The notes under the pieces are model-generated. The model had not been told where the DNA came from, made no database searches, and worked only from the letters and a program-made list of their open reading frames with translations. From Alphaproteobacteria bacterium (lineage in GTDB: Bacteria > Pseudomonadota > Alphaproteobacteria > Rhodobacterales > Rhodobacteraceae), in assembly GCA_030427145.1 (NCBI GenBank), contig JAUHWT010000009.1, positions 124,001-188,000 of the forward strand: a stretch of 64,000 bases of DNA, written 5' to 3'. The position numbers and the translations under genes are program-made. Of the stretch, positions 36,483-44,529 are shown one piece after another. How positions within the stretch are numbered: the stretch's first letter is position 1; each line of letters begins with the position of its first letter.

Positions 36483-37121
36483 ATGAAACTCACCAAAACA
36501 CTGCCGGTACTTGCCGTATCGGCCATCGCACTTGCAGCCTGTACCAACCCGGACGGATCACAAAACCGCACCGGCACCGGTGCCGCTGTAGGCACGGCCG
36601 CAGGTGCCGCGCTCGGTAACCTGATCGGTGGCGACACCGAAGCCACGATTATTGGCGGCGTCATCGGTGGCGCGCTCGGAACCGGCGTCGGCTACCAGCT
36701 CGACCAGCAGGCCGCGGAACTCGAACAGTCCATCGGCGGCAGCGGTGCGACCATCGTCAACACCGGCGACCGCCTGATCGTCTCCATGCCCGAGGCGATC
36801 ACCTTCGCAGTCGACAGCGCCGACCTGCGCCCGAGTATCCGGGACGAGATCGTTGCGGTCTCCCAGAGCCTTCAGAACTACCCGAACACCTCCGTCCAGG
36901 TTATCGGCCACACCGACAACACCGGCTCGGCCTCCTACAACCAGGGCCTCAGCGAGCGTCGGGCACAGTCCGTGACCAATGTCCTCGTCGCCAGCGGCAC
37001 CCCGGCGAACCGGATTTTCTCCTCCGGCCGCGGCATGAGCCAGCCGGTCGCCACCAATGAGACCGAAGCCGGCCGCGCCGCCAACCGCCGCGTGGAAATC
37101 ATCATCACGCCGAACGCCTGA
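36483..37121 (+). CDS. OmpA-family outer-membrane lipoprotein
   Basis: 212 aa. The signal peptide ends in the lipobox ALAAC (Cys20). A glycine-zipper membrane-associating region (about residues 37-75: GTAAGAALGNLIGGDTEATI) precedes a C-terminal OmpA-like peptidoglycan-binding domain with GHTDNTGSASYNQGLSERRA and AGRAANRRVEI. It resembles E. coli YiaD. It likely tethers the outer membrane to peptidoglycan. A GAGGAGGCGGAG ribosome site precedes the ATG, and a strong terminator follows, so it is monocistronic. Confidence 0.93.
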   Translation: MKLTKTLPVLAVSAIALAACTNPDGSQNRTGTGAAVGTAAGAALGNLIGGDTEATIIGGVIGGALGTGVGYQLDQQAAELEQSIGGSGATIVNTGDRLIVSMPEAITFAVDSADLRPSIRDEIVAVSQSLQNYPNTSVQVIGHTDNTGSASYNQGLSERRAQSVTNVLVASGTPANRIFSSGRGMSQPVATNETEAGRAANRRVEIIITPNA

Positions 37122-37150
37122 TTTACCGGCACCAGATCGCAACACCAAAA

Positions 37151-37179
37151 GAGCCCGCCACCACGCGGGCTCTTTTTTT
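37151..37179 (+). terminator. Rho-independent terminator of the OmpA lipoprotein gene
   Basis: Perfect 8-bp stem GAGCCCGC/GCGGGCTC with the 6-nt loop CACCAC, directly followed by seven T residues (37173-37179). It is 29 nt past the stop codon. Confidence 0.93.
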
Positions 37180-37214
37180 CGTCTTTTAATGCTGTGTGAG
37201 CAGGAAACCCCTGC

Positions 37215-37886
37215 CTACCCGTTCTCCCCCGCAACAACGCGACTGAATACCTGCTCGAGGTTTTCCTGGGCCTCTATGTGGTCAACCTCGTACCCCCAGG
37301 GCTGACCAACGCGGCCGCCCCAGGGCACCAGGTAGTCGAAATCCAGCTGCATCATCAGCGACAGGCTCGCGACATAGGAATCACGGTCGCTTTCGTTCAG
37401 TACAACCGCCTGCCACTCGTCGTCGCGCACCCAGACGGTATCGCCCGAAAACAGAAAACGGTGTTGGCCATTGTCCCAGAGGAACATCGACGCGCCCGGT
37501 GTATGGCCCGGCGTCGGAATAACCTCGAGGTCATCCGCGATCTTTTCCCGCCGTGAGAACGTGCCGGCAATCGGCAGGTCGGTCTGCTCCCGGTCCTTTT
37601 CATGCACAAATATCGGCACGTCCATCTCCGGCGCGTCGTACATGCCCTCGTGCCAGTGATTGATCAGCAGGCGATCGGGACGTCCGCGCTCCAGAATTGC
37701 CTCCGAGGACGCATTGATCCCCGGTGAATGGTAGATCAGAATGTTCCCCTGCTCCCGCTCCAGCAAAAAGGACCGGACCAAAATGCCGTCCAGAAACGGC
37801 AATGGCGCGGCGGGCGTCGCGTAAAGCCCGGCCAGCGGAGACTCCAGACCCTGCCGGGATTTGGTCGGAATGGTGTCGGTCGTCAT
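37215..37886 (-). CDS. MBL-fold metallo-hydrolase with altered first metal motif
   Basis: 223 aa metallo-beta-lactamase fold. The canonical HxHxDH is degenerate: INHWHEGMYDAP retains the two His of HxH but has Glu-Gly in place of Asp-His. PTPGHTPGAS (third His) and LFSGDTVW (bridging Asp) are intact. A final metal His may be in VDHIEAQENL. Such altered sites occur in MBL proteins binding one metal or none. Start ATG 37886 has AGGAGAAGG upstream. Substrate unknown. It converges on the OmpA lipoprotein gene. Confidence 0.82.
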   Translation of the reverse strand: MTTDTIPTKSRQGLESPLAGLYATPAAPLPFLDGILVRSFLLEREQGNILIYHSPGINASSEAILERGRPDRLLINHWHEGMYDAPEMDVPIFVHEKDREQTDLPIAGTFSRREKIADDLEVIPTPGHTPGASMFLWDNGQHRFLFSGDTVWVRDDEWQAVVLNESDRDSYVASLSLMMQLDFDYLVPWGGRVGQPWGYEVDHIEAQENLEQVFSRVVAGENG

Positions 37887-38046
37887 CGTCCTTCTCCTTT
37901 CCTCTCATGCCACCGGAAACGGGACGGGCCCTCACGTCGGCTACCCTGCGGGTTGCCATCCGGCATCCGGAAGTCGGTGTGATGGCTCAACTGTCGGATC
38001 GACACCGGGCAGGCATCACGCATACCCATGTTGTCGAACCCTCAAC

Positions 38047-38074
38047 AAAAAAACCGCCCGGAATGCGGGCGGTT
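38047..38074 (-). terminator. Rho-independent terminator of the F0 ATP synthase operon
   Basis: On the minus strand a perfect 9-bp stem AACCGCCCG/CGGGCGGTT with a 5-nt loop is followed by seven T (A at 38047-38053 on plus). It lies about 83 nt past the atpF stop. Confidence 0.9.
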
Positions 38075-38156
38075 CCTTAATTCCTGAAATCCGTCAGTCA
38101 GGTTTCCGTGACCGGCCTGGGCCAAAAGTCACATCCACCGGACACCGGTCGGACCA

Positions 38157-38648
38157 TCAGTGCAGCTTGGCACCAACTTCCTCAATGGATGCGTCGATCA
38201 TCGGACCGGCATCCATTTCCTTCATCTTCGTACGAAGCACGTCGCTCGCAGCGGCAACCGCCACATTGATCGCCCGGTCACGGACCTGACGGATCGCGGC
38301 CTGCTCGGCGGCATCGATCTGCTCGGACGCGGTGGCCAGACGACGCTCAACCGACTTCGCGATATCGACCTTCGCCTGTTCGGCAGCCTGTTTGGCCTCC
38401 TTGCGGGCGGCGGTCACGATATCCTCGGCCTGTGCGGCGACCTCTTTCTGCTTGCGCTCATAGCTCGCAAGCAGGGTCTGGGCCTCCTCACGCAGGGCGC
38501 GGGCCTCGTCCAGATCGGCACGGATGCCTTCGGCGCGCTGGTCCAGCTTGCCAAGCAGAAGCCCGGGCACGCCGTAATAGATCAGCACACCGACAAAGAT
38601 CACAAATCCGATGGCAACGACAATCGTGGTGTTGTTGAGAATTTCCAT
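38157..38648 (-). CDS. atpF: F0F1 ATP synthase subunit b
   Basis: 163 aa. One N-terminal membrane helix (residues 8-30) then a long Ala/Glu/Lys/Arg-rich right-handed coiled coil to the C-terminus, the peripheral stalk. Last gene of the F0 operon, 4 nt after the b' gene. As in other purple bacteria and chloroplasts, two different b-type subunits are encoded. Confidence 0.93.
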   Translation of the reverse strand: MEILNNTTIVVAIGFVIFVGVLIYYGVPGLLLGKLDQRAEGIRADLDEARALREEAQTLLASYERKQKEVAAQAEDIVTAARKEAKQAAEQAKVDIAKSVERRLATASEQIDAAEQAAIRQVRDRAINVAVAAASDVLRTKMKEMDAGPMIDASIEEVGAKLH

Positions 38649-38652
38649 CGAA

Positions 38653-39204
38653 CTATCCCTTCACCCGTTCGGACACGGCGGAATCCACGGCAGCCTGATC
38701 GGCTCCACCGGGCAGGAAGGACGCAACGATCTCGGCTGCGGTTTCCTTTGCCACGTCCTCGACGCTTTTTGCGGCGCTTTCCTGGATCTCGGCGATGCGA
38801 CGCTCCGATTCCGCGGATTTCGCGGCAATCTCGGCATCCGCCTTTTCCAGCAGAACCCCAAGCTCGCGGTTGATCTCAGCCTTGGTGTCGGCCGCAATCT
38901 GCTGCGCCTCTTCCCGGGCCTTGGCCAGCGAGGCATTGTACGCGGCTTCCGCGTCCTCTGCCCGCTTCTTGAAGAGCTGTGCCTGTTCCAGATCGTTGGA
39001 GATTGCGTCGCTGCGCTCCGCCAGAACACTGTTCAGACGCGGCAGGGCAACCTTGGTCAGGATCAGGTACAGAAGGACAATCGACACCACCAGCCAGAAA
39101 ATCAGGTTGGGAAAGATGTTCGGATCGAGCTGCGGCATGCCGGCTTCCGCCTCATGCAGTACCTCGTTGCCAAGATGATCAGCAGCTTCTGTAGTGTTCG
39201 CCAT
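38653..39204 (-). CDS. atpX: F0F1 ATP synthase subunit b'
   Basis: 183 aa. An N-terminal hydrophilic extension of about 30 residues is followed by a membrane helix (IFPNLIFWLVVSIVLLYLIL, about 30-50), then the stalk coiled coil (EEAQQIAADTKAEINRELGV). The NLIFWLVVS motif and position before b identify b', called AtpX or AtpG in phototrophic alphaproteobacteria. It heterodimerises with the b subunit downstream. Confidence 0.92.
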   Translation of the reverse strand: MANTTEAADHLGNEVLHEAEAGMPQLDPNIFPNLIFWLVVSIVLLYLILTKVALPRLNSVLAERSDAISNDLEQAQLFKKRAEDAEAAYNASLAKAREEAQQIAADTKAEINRELGVLLEKADAEIAAKSAESERRIAEIQESAAKSVEDVAKETAAEIVASFLPGGADQAAVDSAVSERVKG

Positions 39205-39266
39205 ATTTCACTCCGTCCATGACGGGCCGCACGGAAAACCCGTGCGGCATTTTTCCGTTGCTGCGA

Positions 39267-39503
39267 TCAGACCGCAAACATCAGAAGAAGTGCAACGAGG
39301 AACGAGAAGATGCCCAGGGCTTCCGCAAACGCGATACCGATGAACAGGGTCGCGGTCTGCTCACCAGCAGCAGCGGGGTTGCGCAATGCGCCGGACAGGA
39401 AGTTGCCGGCAACATGGCCCACACCGATGCCTGCGCCACCCATGCCGATGCATGCGAGGCCTGCGCCGATGAACTGACCCATTTCTGCGATATTGCCTTC
39501 CAT
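39267..39503 (-). CDS. atpE: F0F1 ATP synthase subunit c
   Basis: 78 aa hairpin proteolipid of the rotor ring. Glycine-rich helix one ([18 protein letters not shown]) and the essential proton-binding Glu61 in helix two ([13 protein letters not shown]) are present, with the RNPAA polar loop. The residues around Glu61 fit a proton-type rather than sodium-type ring. Intergenic gaps of 62 and 52 nt flank it, allowing strong independent translation. Confidence 0.96.
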   Translation of the reverse strand: MEGNIAEMGQFIGAGLACIGMGGAGIGVGHVAGNFLSGALRNPAAAGEQTATLFIGIAFAEALGIFSFLVALLLMFAV

Positions 39504-39555
39504 GTCGTGTCTCCTCTGGATTTGGAATGGCTGAATTTAAGTGCGGCTCCGCCCC

Positions 39556-40317
39556 TCAGTGCGAGGGGTGCAGCGCGTCGTTGAGATACACACAGGTCAG
39601 GATCGCGAACACGTAGGCCTGAATAAAGGCTACGAGAAGTTCCAGACCGTAGATGGCCGCAATGGCGGCGATCGGAATAACGGCACCGACCCCAAGGGCA
39701 CCGGCAAAACCGGCGAAAACCTTGAGAACCGCGTGGCCCGCCATCATGTTACCGGCGAGACGAATGGAATGGCTGAGCGGACGGACGAAATAGGAGATCA
39801 ACTCAATGATCGCCAGAACGATCCGCAGCGCCACGGTGGGTGCCGACGACACCCAGAAAAGCTTCAGGAAACCGGCGCCGTGCTTGACGAAACCAATTGC
39901 GGTTACCGTCACGAACACCGCCACGGCCAGAACCGCGGTCACCGCAATGTGCGATGTCGCGGCAAAGCTGCCAGGCAGAAGCGCCAGAACGTTGGACCCG
40001 AGAATGAACAGGAACAGCGTCATGATGTAGGGGAAGTACTTCGCGCCTTCCTTGCCGGCCACGTCCTCGACCATCTTGCGCACGAAGCCGTAGGTCATCT
40101 CGGCCACGGACTGGCCACGGGACGGGATCAGGGCACGGCCGCGGGAGCCGAACACCATCAGAAGCGTGATCGCACCAACGGTCAGGAACATCCACAGGGT
40201 CGCGTTGGTGATGGTGTACCAGTGTACCTCACCGGAACCGAACAGCGGCTCAACCCGGAACTGATCCATGGGATGGATGTTGAATTGGCTGTCGCCGTGA
40301 TCTGCTCCGCCTGCCAT
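39556..40317 (-). CDS. atpB: F0F1 ATP synthase subunit a
   Basis: 253 aa membrane subunit forming the proton half-channels. The essential arginine is Arg186 in [23 protein letters not shown] and the C-terminal [20 protein letters not shown] are typical. It follows atpI and precedes atpE, in standard order. Confidence 0.96.
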   Translation of the reverse strand: MAGGADHGDSQFNIHPMDQFRVEPLFGSGEVHWYTITNATLWMFLTVGAITLLMVFGSRGRALIPSRGQSVAEMTYGFVRKMVEDVAGKEGAKYFPYIMTLFLFILGSNVLALLPGSFAATSHIAVTAVLAVAVFVTVTAIGFVKHGAGFLKLFWVSSAPTVALRIVLAIIELISYFVRPLSHSIRLAGNMMAGHAVLKVFAGFAGALGVGAVIPIAAIAAIYGLELLVAFIQAYVFAILTCVYLNDALHPSH

Positions 40318-40361
40318 GTGCCTCTCTCAGCTTTCCCAATCGACCCGCCGGGCCGGTAAAT

Positions 40362-40718
40362 TCAGTTTGACCCCTCGGGGCCGGATCCGTCGTCGTCCCC
40401 GGACAGCAAAGCGCCCTCGGACTTCTTCTTTCGGACATCGTCGGCGGTCCGCATCATCGCGCGCACGCCACCGGCAAAGCCCAGCAGGACAAACAGAATG
40501 AGAAACAGCGGCTCCGTCCCCACCAGGCTGTCCAGCCCAAAACCAATGCCCAACCCGAGAATCATCCCCGACACGAGCTCCGTCACCATGCGCCAGGCGA
40601 GAGAGCTCTGCGTGTATTTCCCCTGCGCCGAGTTTTTTCGCCCCGCGCCACTGGATCCGGTTGCGTTCACCCGGGCCTCCAGGGCCTTTAGACGCTCCGA
40701 AAGGGTGTCCCTCTCCAT
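40362..40718 (-). CDS. atpI: ATP synthase assembly protein AtpI
   Basis: 118 aa with two membrane helices (about residues 47-90; LVSGMILGLGIGFGLDSLVG then LFLILFVLLGFAGGV), matching the AtpI/Atp_synth_I group. First gene of the F0 operon, 44 nt upstream of atpB. It probably assists c-ring assembly or Mg2+ supply. Two promoter-like elements lie 62-121 nt upstream. Confidence 0.9.
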   Translation of the reverse strand: MERDTLSERLKALEARVNATGSSGAGRKNSAQGKYTQSSLAWRMVTELVSGMILGLGIGFGLDSLVGTEPLFLILFVLLGFAGGVRAMMRTADDVRKKKSEGALLSGDDDGSGPEGSN

Positions 40719-40779
40719 CGCCTTCCCCCTGAAACTCCCGAACCGGACAACCGCTGCCCCAGGTTCGACTGAGTAGGGG

Positions 40780-40808
40780 TCTTAAAGCATGGTCCAAAGG
40801 GGTGTCAA
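40780..40808 (-). promoter_or_regulatory. Candidate sigma-70 promoter P1 of the F0 operon
   Basis: Minus strand TTGACA (40808-40803), 17-nt spacer, TTAAGA (40785-40780). A perfect -35 and optimal spacing; start site predicted about 50 nt before the atpI ATG. Confidence 0.55.
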
Positions 40809-40810
40809 GT

Positions 40811-40839
40811 ATTTGAGGCCATCACGCAACATGGGTCAA
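40811..40839 (-). promoter_or_regulatory. Candidate sigma-70 promoter P2 of the F0 operon
   Basis: Minus strand TTGACC (40839-40834), 17-nt spacer, TCAAAT (40816-40811). Together with P1 it forms a tandem pair 31 bp apart; both -35 boxes sit in the same 9-mer ATACTTGAC. Confidence 0.45.
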
Positions 40840-40943
40840 GTATCTGATCTTAATGGATAAATTGAAACGGGCGGAATCCGGCTCCGGCTTTTTGTGCGCC
40901 GCAATGGCACGGATTCCCCACCCCGCCGCAACCCGGGCTTCAT

Positions 40944-40959
40944 TCAACCAAATGGTTGA
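40944..40959 (+). promoter_or_regulatory. Palindromic operator candidate upstream of arsR-type gene
   Basis: TCAACCA-AA-TGGTTGA: perfect 7-bp arms around a 2-nt centre, located 30 nt before the ATG at 40990. Size and symmetry suit a dimeric winged-helix ArsR repressor, and the position suggests autoregulation. Confidence 0.6.
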
Positions 40960-40989
40960 CTTTTTTCCAGGCGCGGGCTTGGTGACACC

Positions 40990-41367
40990 ATGGACGCCCC
41001 CGCCGAGCACAACCTCGACCTCATCTTCGCCGCATTGGCCGACCCGACCCGACGCGCCATCCTGCGCACCCTGCTCGACGGAGAGAGGAATGTGGGCGAC
41101 CTGGCCGAGCCGCTGCCCATGTCGCTCGCCGCCGTCTCGAAACATCTCCAGATCCTCGGCCGCGCCGGTCTGGTCTCCCAAGACCGCCAGGGCCGTATCC
41201 GCACCTGCCGCCTGGAACCGGACGGGCTCCAGAACGCCTTCATCTGGATGCAGGGGTTTGGCGCTTTCGCATTCGAGGATTACGACGCGCTCGAATCCTG
41301 GATTGAACGGGCCCTGGACCCGGAAGGCATAGACGACCCTGACCCCGACACCACACACGCACCCTGA
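40990..41367 (+). CDS. ArsR/SmtB-family transcriptional regulator
   Basis: 125 aa winged-helix protein: FAALADPTRRAILRTLLDGE is the family hallmark, and the recognition helix is in MSLAAVSKHLQILGRAGLV (residues 44-62). No metal-binding Cys cluster (CxC) is present, so it belongs to the non-metal ArsR group often paired with START/AHSA1 proteins. The gene downstream is a 53-aa membrane protein, 15 nt away. A palindrome 30 nt upstream is a likely autoregulatory site. Confidence 0.9.
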   Translation: MDAPAEHNLDLIFAALADPTRRAILRTLLDGERNVGDLAEPLPMSLAAVSKHLQILGRAGLVSQDRQGRIRTCRLEPDGLQNAFIWMQGFGAFAFEDYDALESWIERALDPEGIDDPDPDTTHAP

Positions 41368-41382
41368 ACGAAGGAGCCCACC

Positions 41383-41544
41383 TTGGACCCCGTCACCCTC
41401 GCCTATTACGGACTCGTCTGCGGCCTCGTCAGCATGTTCGCCCCGTTCGTCCGCACCCGCGGAGCCCGCTTTGCCACCGGCATCTTCATCGGCCTGGTCG
41501 CCGCCGCCTTCCTGCCGTCAATCCGGCAGTACCTCGGTATTTAA
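41383..41544 (+). CDS. Small two-helix membrane protein, 53 aa
   Basis: TTG start at 41383 preceded by AAGGAG with a 6-nt spacer. The product has two hydrophobic stretches (about residues 5-23 and 30-46) split by a basic loop (RTRGAR), so a hairpin in the inner membrane. No named family recognised. It follows the ArsR gene by 15 nt on the same strand and is therefore its probable target or partner. Its stop overlaps the hemC stop by 4 nt (convergent). Confidence 0.68.
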   Translation: MDPVTLAYYGLVCGLVSMFAPFVRTRGARFATGIFIGLVAAAFLPSIRQYLGI

Positions 41545-42479
41545 CTGAAGAACCCCTCACCGGCCCGCGCCCTCAAAACCGAAGCCGCCTCCGCGCCCAT
41601 GGCCGCACCATCGGCAATGACGCCCTCAATCTCATGGGTGAGGCATTCCGAACCATCCGGCCGCAAAATTTCGCCGCGCAGCCGCAGCCGATCATCCGAA
41701 ATCTCAGCCAGCCCGCCAATTGGCGTCTGACACGATCCGTCCAGACCCGCCAGGAACGCCCGTTCCGCCGCGAGCCGCTGGCGCGTCGGAATATCGTCAA
41801 TCGCGCCGAGCATCTCCGACACCCGCACATCATTCGACCGCTGCTCAATCCCAATCGCCCCCTGCGCCACCGCGGGCAGCATGTCTTCCGGCTCAATCGG
41901 CCGCGTCGCCAGATCCTCCATCCCCAGCCGCCGCAGGCCGGCCATGGCCAAAAACGTCGCCGAGGCCACACCCTCGCGAAGCTTCCTCAGCCGCGTCTGC
42001 ACATTCCCACGAAACTCGACGACCTCCAGGTCCGGACGGCGATATTTCAGCTGCGCCCGCCTGCGCAAACTCGACGTGCCCACCACCGTACCGGCGGGCA
42101 GATCAGCCAGACCACCCTCGCCCAGGGTAATGAACGCGTCCCGCACATCCTCGCGCGGCAGATAACAGGTCAGATCCAGGCCGTCCGGCTGCACCGTCGG
42201 CATGTCCTTCATCGAATGAACGGCAATATCGATCGCGCCGGACAGAAGACCTTCCTCAATCTCCTTGGTGAACAGCCCCTTGCCCCCGATCTCCGACAGG
42301 GGCCGGTTCTGCACCCGGTCGCCGGTGGTCTTGATCGCGACGACCTCAAACGCGTCCTCCGGCAGACAATGCGCGGCCATCAGCCTGTCACGCGTCTCAT
42401 GCGCCTGGGCGAGTGCCAGAGGGCTGCCCCGCGTCCCGATGCGCAGCGGTTGGTCAGGTGACGGCAGCTCAATACCCAT
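41541..42479 (-). CDS. hemC: Porphobilinogen deaminase HemC
   Basis: 312 aa hydroxymethylbilane synthase. Start ATG 42479; the 44-codon upstream extension lies in the intergenic region shared with hemE. The N-terminal [14 protein letters not shown] is typical, and the dipyrromethane-cofactor cysteine is Cys250 in [10 protein letters not shown]. It polymerises four porphobilinogens into hydroxymethylbilane. Divergent from hemE with 76 nt between the start codons, so the two heme genes share a regulatory region. Confidence 0.96.
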   Translation of the reverse strand: MGIELPSPDQPLRIGTRGSPLALAQAHETRDRLMAAHCLPEDAFEVVAIKTTGDRVQNRPLSEIGGKGLFTKEIEEGLLSGAIDIAVHSMKDMPTVQPDGLDLTCYLPREDVRDAFITLGEGGLADLPAGTVVGTSSLRRRAQLKYRRPDLEVVEFRGNVQTRLRKLREGVASATFLAMAGLRRLGMEDLATRPIEPEDMLPAVAQGAIGIEQRSNDVRVSEMLGAIDDIPTRQRLAAERAFLAGLDGSCQTPIGGLAEISDDRLRLRGEILRPDGSECLTHEIEGVIADGAAMGAEAASVLRARAGEGFFS

Positions 42480-42555
42480 TACGGCCTCATATCCCTTTTC
42501 ATTCCGGCCCGTATCGGTAAGGTCGCGCGCGCATATTCGCAAGTGGGGTGGCCCG

Positions 42556-43590
42556 ATGACACAGAGCAACAAAACGATCCTGCGCGCCCTGCGCGGGGAA
42601 AAACTGGCCACACCGCCCGTGTGGATGATGCGCCAGGCGGGCCGCTACCTTCCCGAATACCGCGCCACCCGCCAGACCGCCGGCTCCTTCCTCGACCTGT
42701 GCTACAACCCCGACTTCGCCACCGAGGTCACGCTCCAGCCCATTCGCCGTTACGGTTTCGACGCGGCCATCCTCTTTGCCGACATCCTTCTGGTCCCCCA
42801 GGGCCTCGGCGCCGACCTCACATTCGTCCAAGGCGAGGGCCCGCGCCTTTCGACCGTGCAGAATGCTGATGATTTCACCAAACTCAAACCGGCTGACGCG
42901 GTCCACGAAACCGTCTCGCCCATCTACGAGACCGTCCGCCGCCTCTCATCGGAACTGCCGTCCGAAACGACACTGATAGGTTTCGCCGGAGCCCCCTGGA
43001 CCGTTGCCACCTACATGATCGCCGGTCGCGGCACACCCGATCAGGCCCCCGCCCGCCGCCTGATGTATTCCGACCGCACCACTTTTGATGCCCTGATGGA
43101 CCGCATCACCGAGGCCACCACCCTCTATCTGCTCAAACAGATCGAAGCGGGCGCGGAAGTAGTGAAAATCTTCGACAGCTGGGCCGGCGCCCTGCCCGGC
43201 GGCGAGTTCCACCGGTACGCCATCGCCCCGGTCAAACGCATCGTGGACGCGATCCGCGCAAAACATCCGGACGTGCCGATCATAGGCTTCCCCCGTGGCG
43301 CGGGCGGCAGCTATGTCGACTACGTCAATGAGGCCGGGATCAGCGGCGTGGCTCTCGACACCTCCGTCAACCCGGACTGGGCCGCGCGCACACTCCAGCC
43401 CAAACTCTGCGTCCAGGGCAATCTCGACCCACTCCTGATGGTCCTCGGCGGCGACGCGCTGACATCGCAGACCAAACGCATCGTGGAGGCCTTCTCCGGC
43501 GGCCCCCACATCTTCAACCTTGGCCACGGCATCACCCCCGACGCCGACCCGGCCAATGTCGACGTAATGCTGAAGGCCATTCGCGGCTAG
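42556..43590 (+). CDS. hemE: Uroporphyrinogen decarboxylase HemE
   Basis: 344 aa TIM-barrel enzyme converting uroporphyrinogen III to coproporphyrinogen III. The N-terminal signature [17 protein letters not shown] (residues about 20-36) and [14 protein letters not shown] are diagnostic; the Asp in FADILLVP is catalytic. The frame is open back through hemC in shadow; ATG 42556 gives family length. The stop codon TAG is shared in palindromic form with the convergent SRPBCC gene (4-nt overlap). Confidence 0.96.
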   Translation: MTQSNKTILRALRGEKLATPPVWMMRQAGRYLPEYRATRQTAGSFLDLCYNPDFATEVTLQPIRRYGFDAAILFADILLVPQGLGADLTFVQGEGPRLSTVQNADDFTKLKPADAVHETVSPIYETVRRLSSELPSETTLIGFAGAPWTVATYMIAGRGTPDQAPARRLMYSDRTTFDALMDRITEATTLYLLKQIEAGAEVVKIFDSWAGALPGGEFHRYAIAPVKRIVDAIRAKHPDVPIIGFPRGAGGSYVDYVNEAGISGVALDTSVNPDWAARTLQPKLCVQGNLDPLLMVLGGDALTSQTKRIVEAFSGGPHIFNLGHGITPDADPANVDVMLKAIRG

Positions 43591-44054
43591 CGGGACCTCA
43601 CCGCCGCGCGCAGGCTGCCAAGGTGCTCGTCCCATCCCGGGTCGAGATGCCCAAGCAGCCCCAGCGCCCGCCCGGCCATCGCGGCCTCGACACCCTCATG
43701 GAGCAGCGTAAGCCGCGTCCCGCCCAGCGCCTCCTCCAGAATGAACGTCACTTCCGTATCCGCGGTGCCCATCTCCTCGATCACAAACGTCACCCGCAGG
43801 AGCGACGGCGCCCGCATCTCCAGCACCCGCCCCCAGATCAGGGCCACCTGCCCGCCATCATCCCCGGCGCGCGTCAGCGTATAATCCCGCCCCTCGGCCA
43901 AATCCTGCCGCGCCGGATGATACCAGCGCCCCAGCTTCTCCGTGTTAGTCAGGAACGACCAAACCACTTCCCGTGGCGCGTCGAAAAACGCGGTTTTGGT
44001 GATCACATCCCTGTTAGCTGCCACTTCCGGCCGCATGGTCTCAGTCATCGTCAT
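43587..44054 (-). CDS. SRPBCC/AHSA1-domain protein
   Basis: 155 aa START-like fold: [26 protein letters not shown] and a C-terminal [14 protein letters not shown] are typical of the AHSA1 (activator of Hsp90-like) group. Such proteins bind hydrophobic ligands; the specific ligand is unknown. It overlaps the upstream ArsR gene by 14 nt, the classic ArsR-SRPBCC operon in which the regulator controls both. Confidence 0.88.
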   Translation of the reverse strand: MTMTETMRPEVAANRDVITKTAFFDAPREVVWSFLTNTEKLGRWYHPARQDLAEGRDYTLTRAGDDGGQVALIWGRVLEMRAPSLLRVTFVIEEMGTADTEVTFILEEALGGTRLTLLHEGVEAAMAGRALGLLGHLDPGWDEHLGSLRAAVRSR

Positions 44055-44376
44055 CTTTCCTCTCCTCCATCTCCTTTGTCACCGCCTCCTGCAACGCAGC
44101 CAGACGCCCATCCCAGAAGCCGCTGAAATACCCAATCCAGTCCGCTGCACCGCGCAGGGCATCGGGTTCCAGCCGGTTGACCTTCTCCCGCCCCCGCGAA
44201 TGCACCGAAATCAGATCGCCCTCCCGCAGGATGATCAGGTGCTTTTTGACCGCCGCACGGGTGATCTCGAAGCGCTCCGACACCTCGCCAATCGACATCT
44301 CCCGCTCGGCCAGCATCATCAGAATGTCCCGTCTCGTGGGGTCCGACAGCGCCCTGAACACGTTCTGCACGTCCAT
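44041..44376 (-). CDS. ArsR-family repressor of the SRPBCC operon
   Basis: 111 aa. FRALSDPTRRDILMMLAEREMSIGEVSERFEIT with recognition helix TRAAVKKHLIILREGDLI. No metal-binding cysteines. The start is ATG 44376 with GAGGGAA upstream; a 16-codon in-frame extension runs through the operator and is rejected. Two palindromic GGTATCA-type sites and a sigma-70-like promoter lie directly upstream, indicating autoregulation. Confidence 0.9.
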   Translation of the reverse strand: MDVQNVFRALSDPTRRDILMMLAEREMSIGEVSERFEITRAAVKKHLIILREGDLISVHSRGREKVNRLEPDALRGAADWIGYFSGFWDGRLAALQEAVTKEMEERKDDDD

Positions 44377-44388
44377 AGCGATTCCCTC

Positions 44389-44408
44389 GTGATACCTTTT
44401 GGTATCAC
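44389..44408 (-). promoter_or_regulatory. Operator O1 for the ArsR-SRPBCC operon
   Basis: GTGATACC-TTTT-GGTATCAC, a perfect 8-bp-arm palindrome placed between the -10 box and the ribosome site, 13 nt before the start codon. Binding here would block initiation or clearance. Confidence 0.72.
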
Positions 44409-44409
44409 A

Positions 44410-44439
44410 TATATATGAAACCATAAGGTATCACGTCAA
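44410..44439 (-). promoter_or_regulatory. Candidate sigma-70 promoter of the ArsR-SRPBCC operon
   Basis: Minus strand TTGACG (44439-44434), 18-nt spacer, TATATA (44415-44410). The spacer is occupied exactly by the second palindrome O2. Confidence 0.6.
44416..44433 (-). promoter_or_regulatory. Operator O2 inside the promoter spacer
   Basis: TGAAACC-ATAA-GGTATCA: 18 bp, arms match at 6 of 7 positions and share the GGTATCA half-site and 4-nt centre with O1. Centre-to-centre distance to O1 is 26 bp. Confidence 0.62.
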
Positions 44440-44529
44440 GCAAAACACCGGCAATGCGCCAAAGCCCCAAATTTGCTATGCTGACCCGGCACGACCCGCA
44501 TCCGCGCGGTCAAAAAGGGAGTGACGATC

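Noticed and set aside
35399-36664. Very long minus-strand frame continuing upstream of nth, antisense to the Ada-like gene
   Set aside because: It is the GC-rich shadow of the Ada-like coding sequence; the translated extension matches nothing, and nth has a proper start at 35398.
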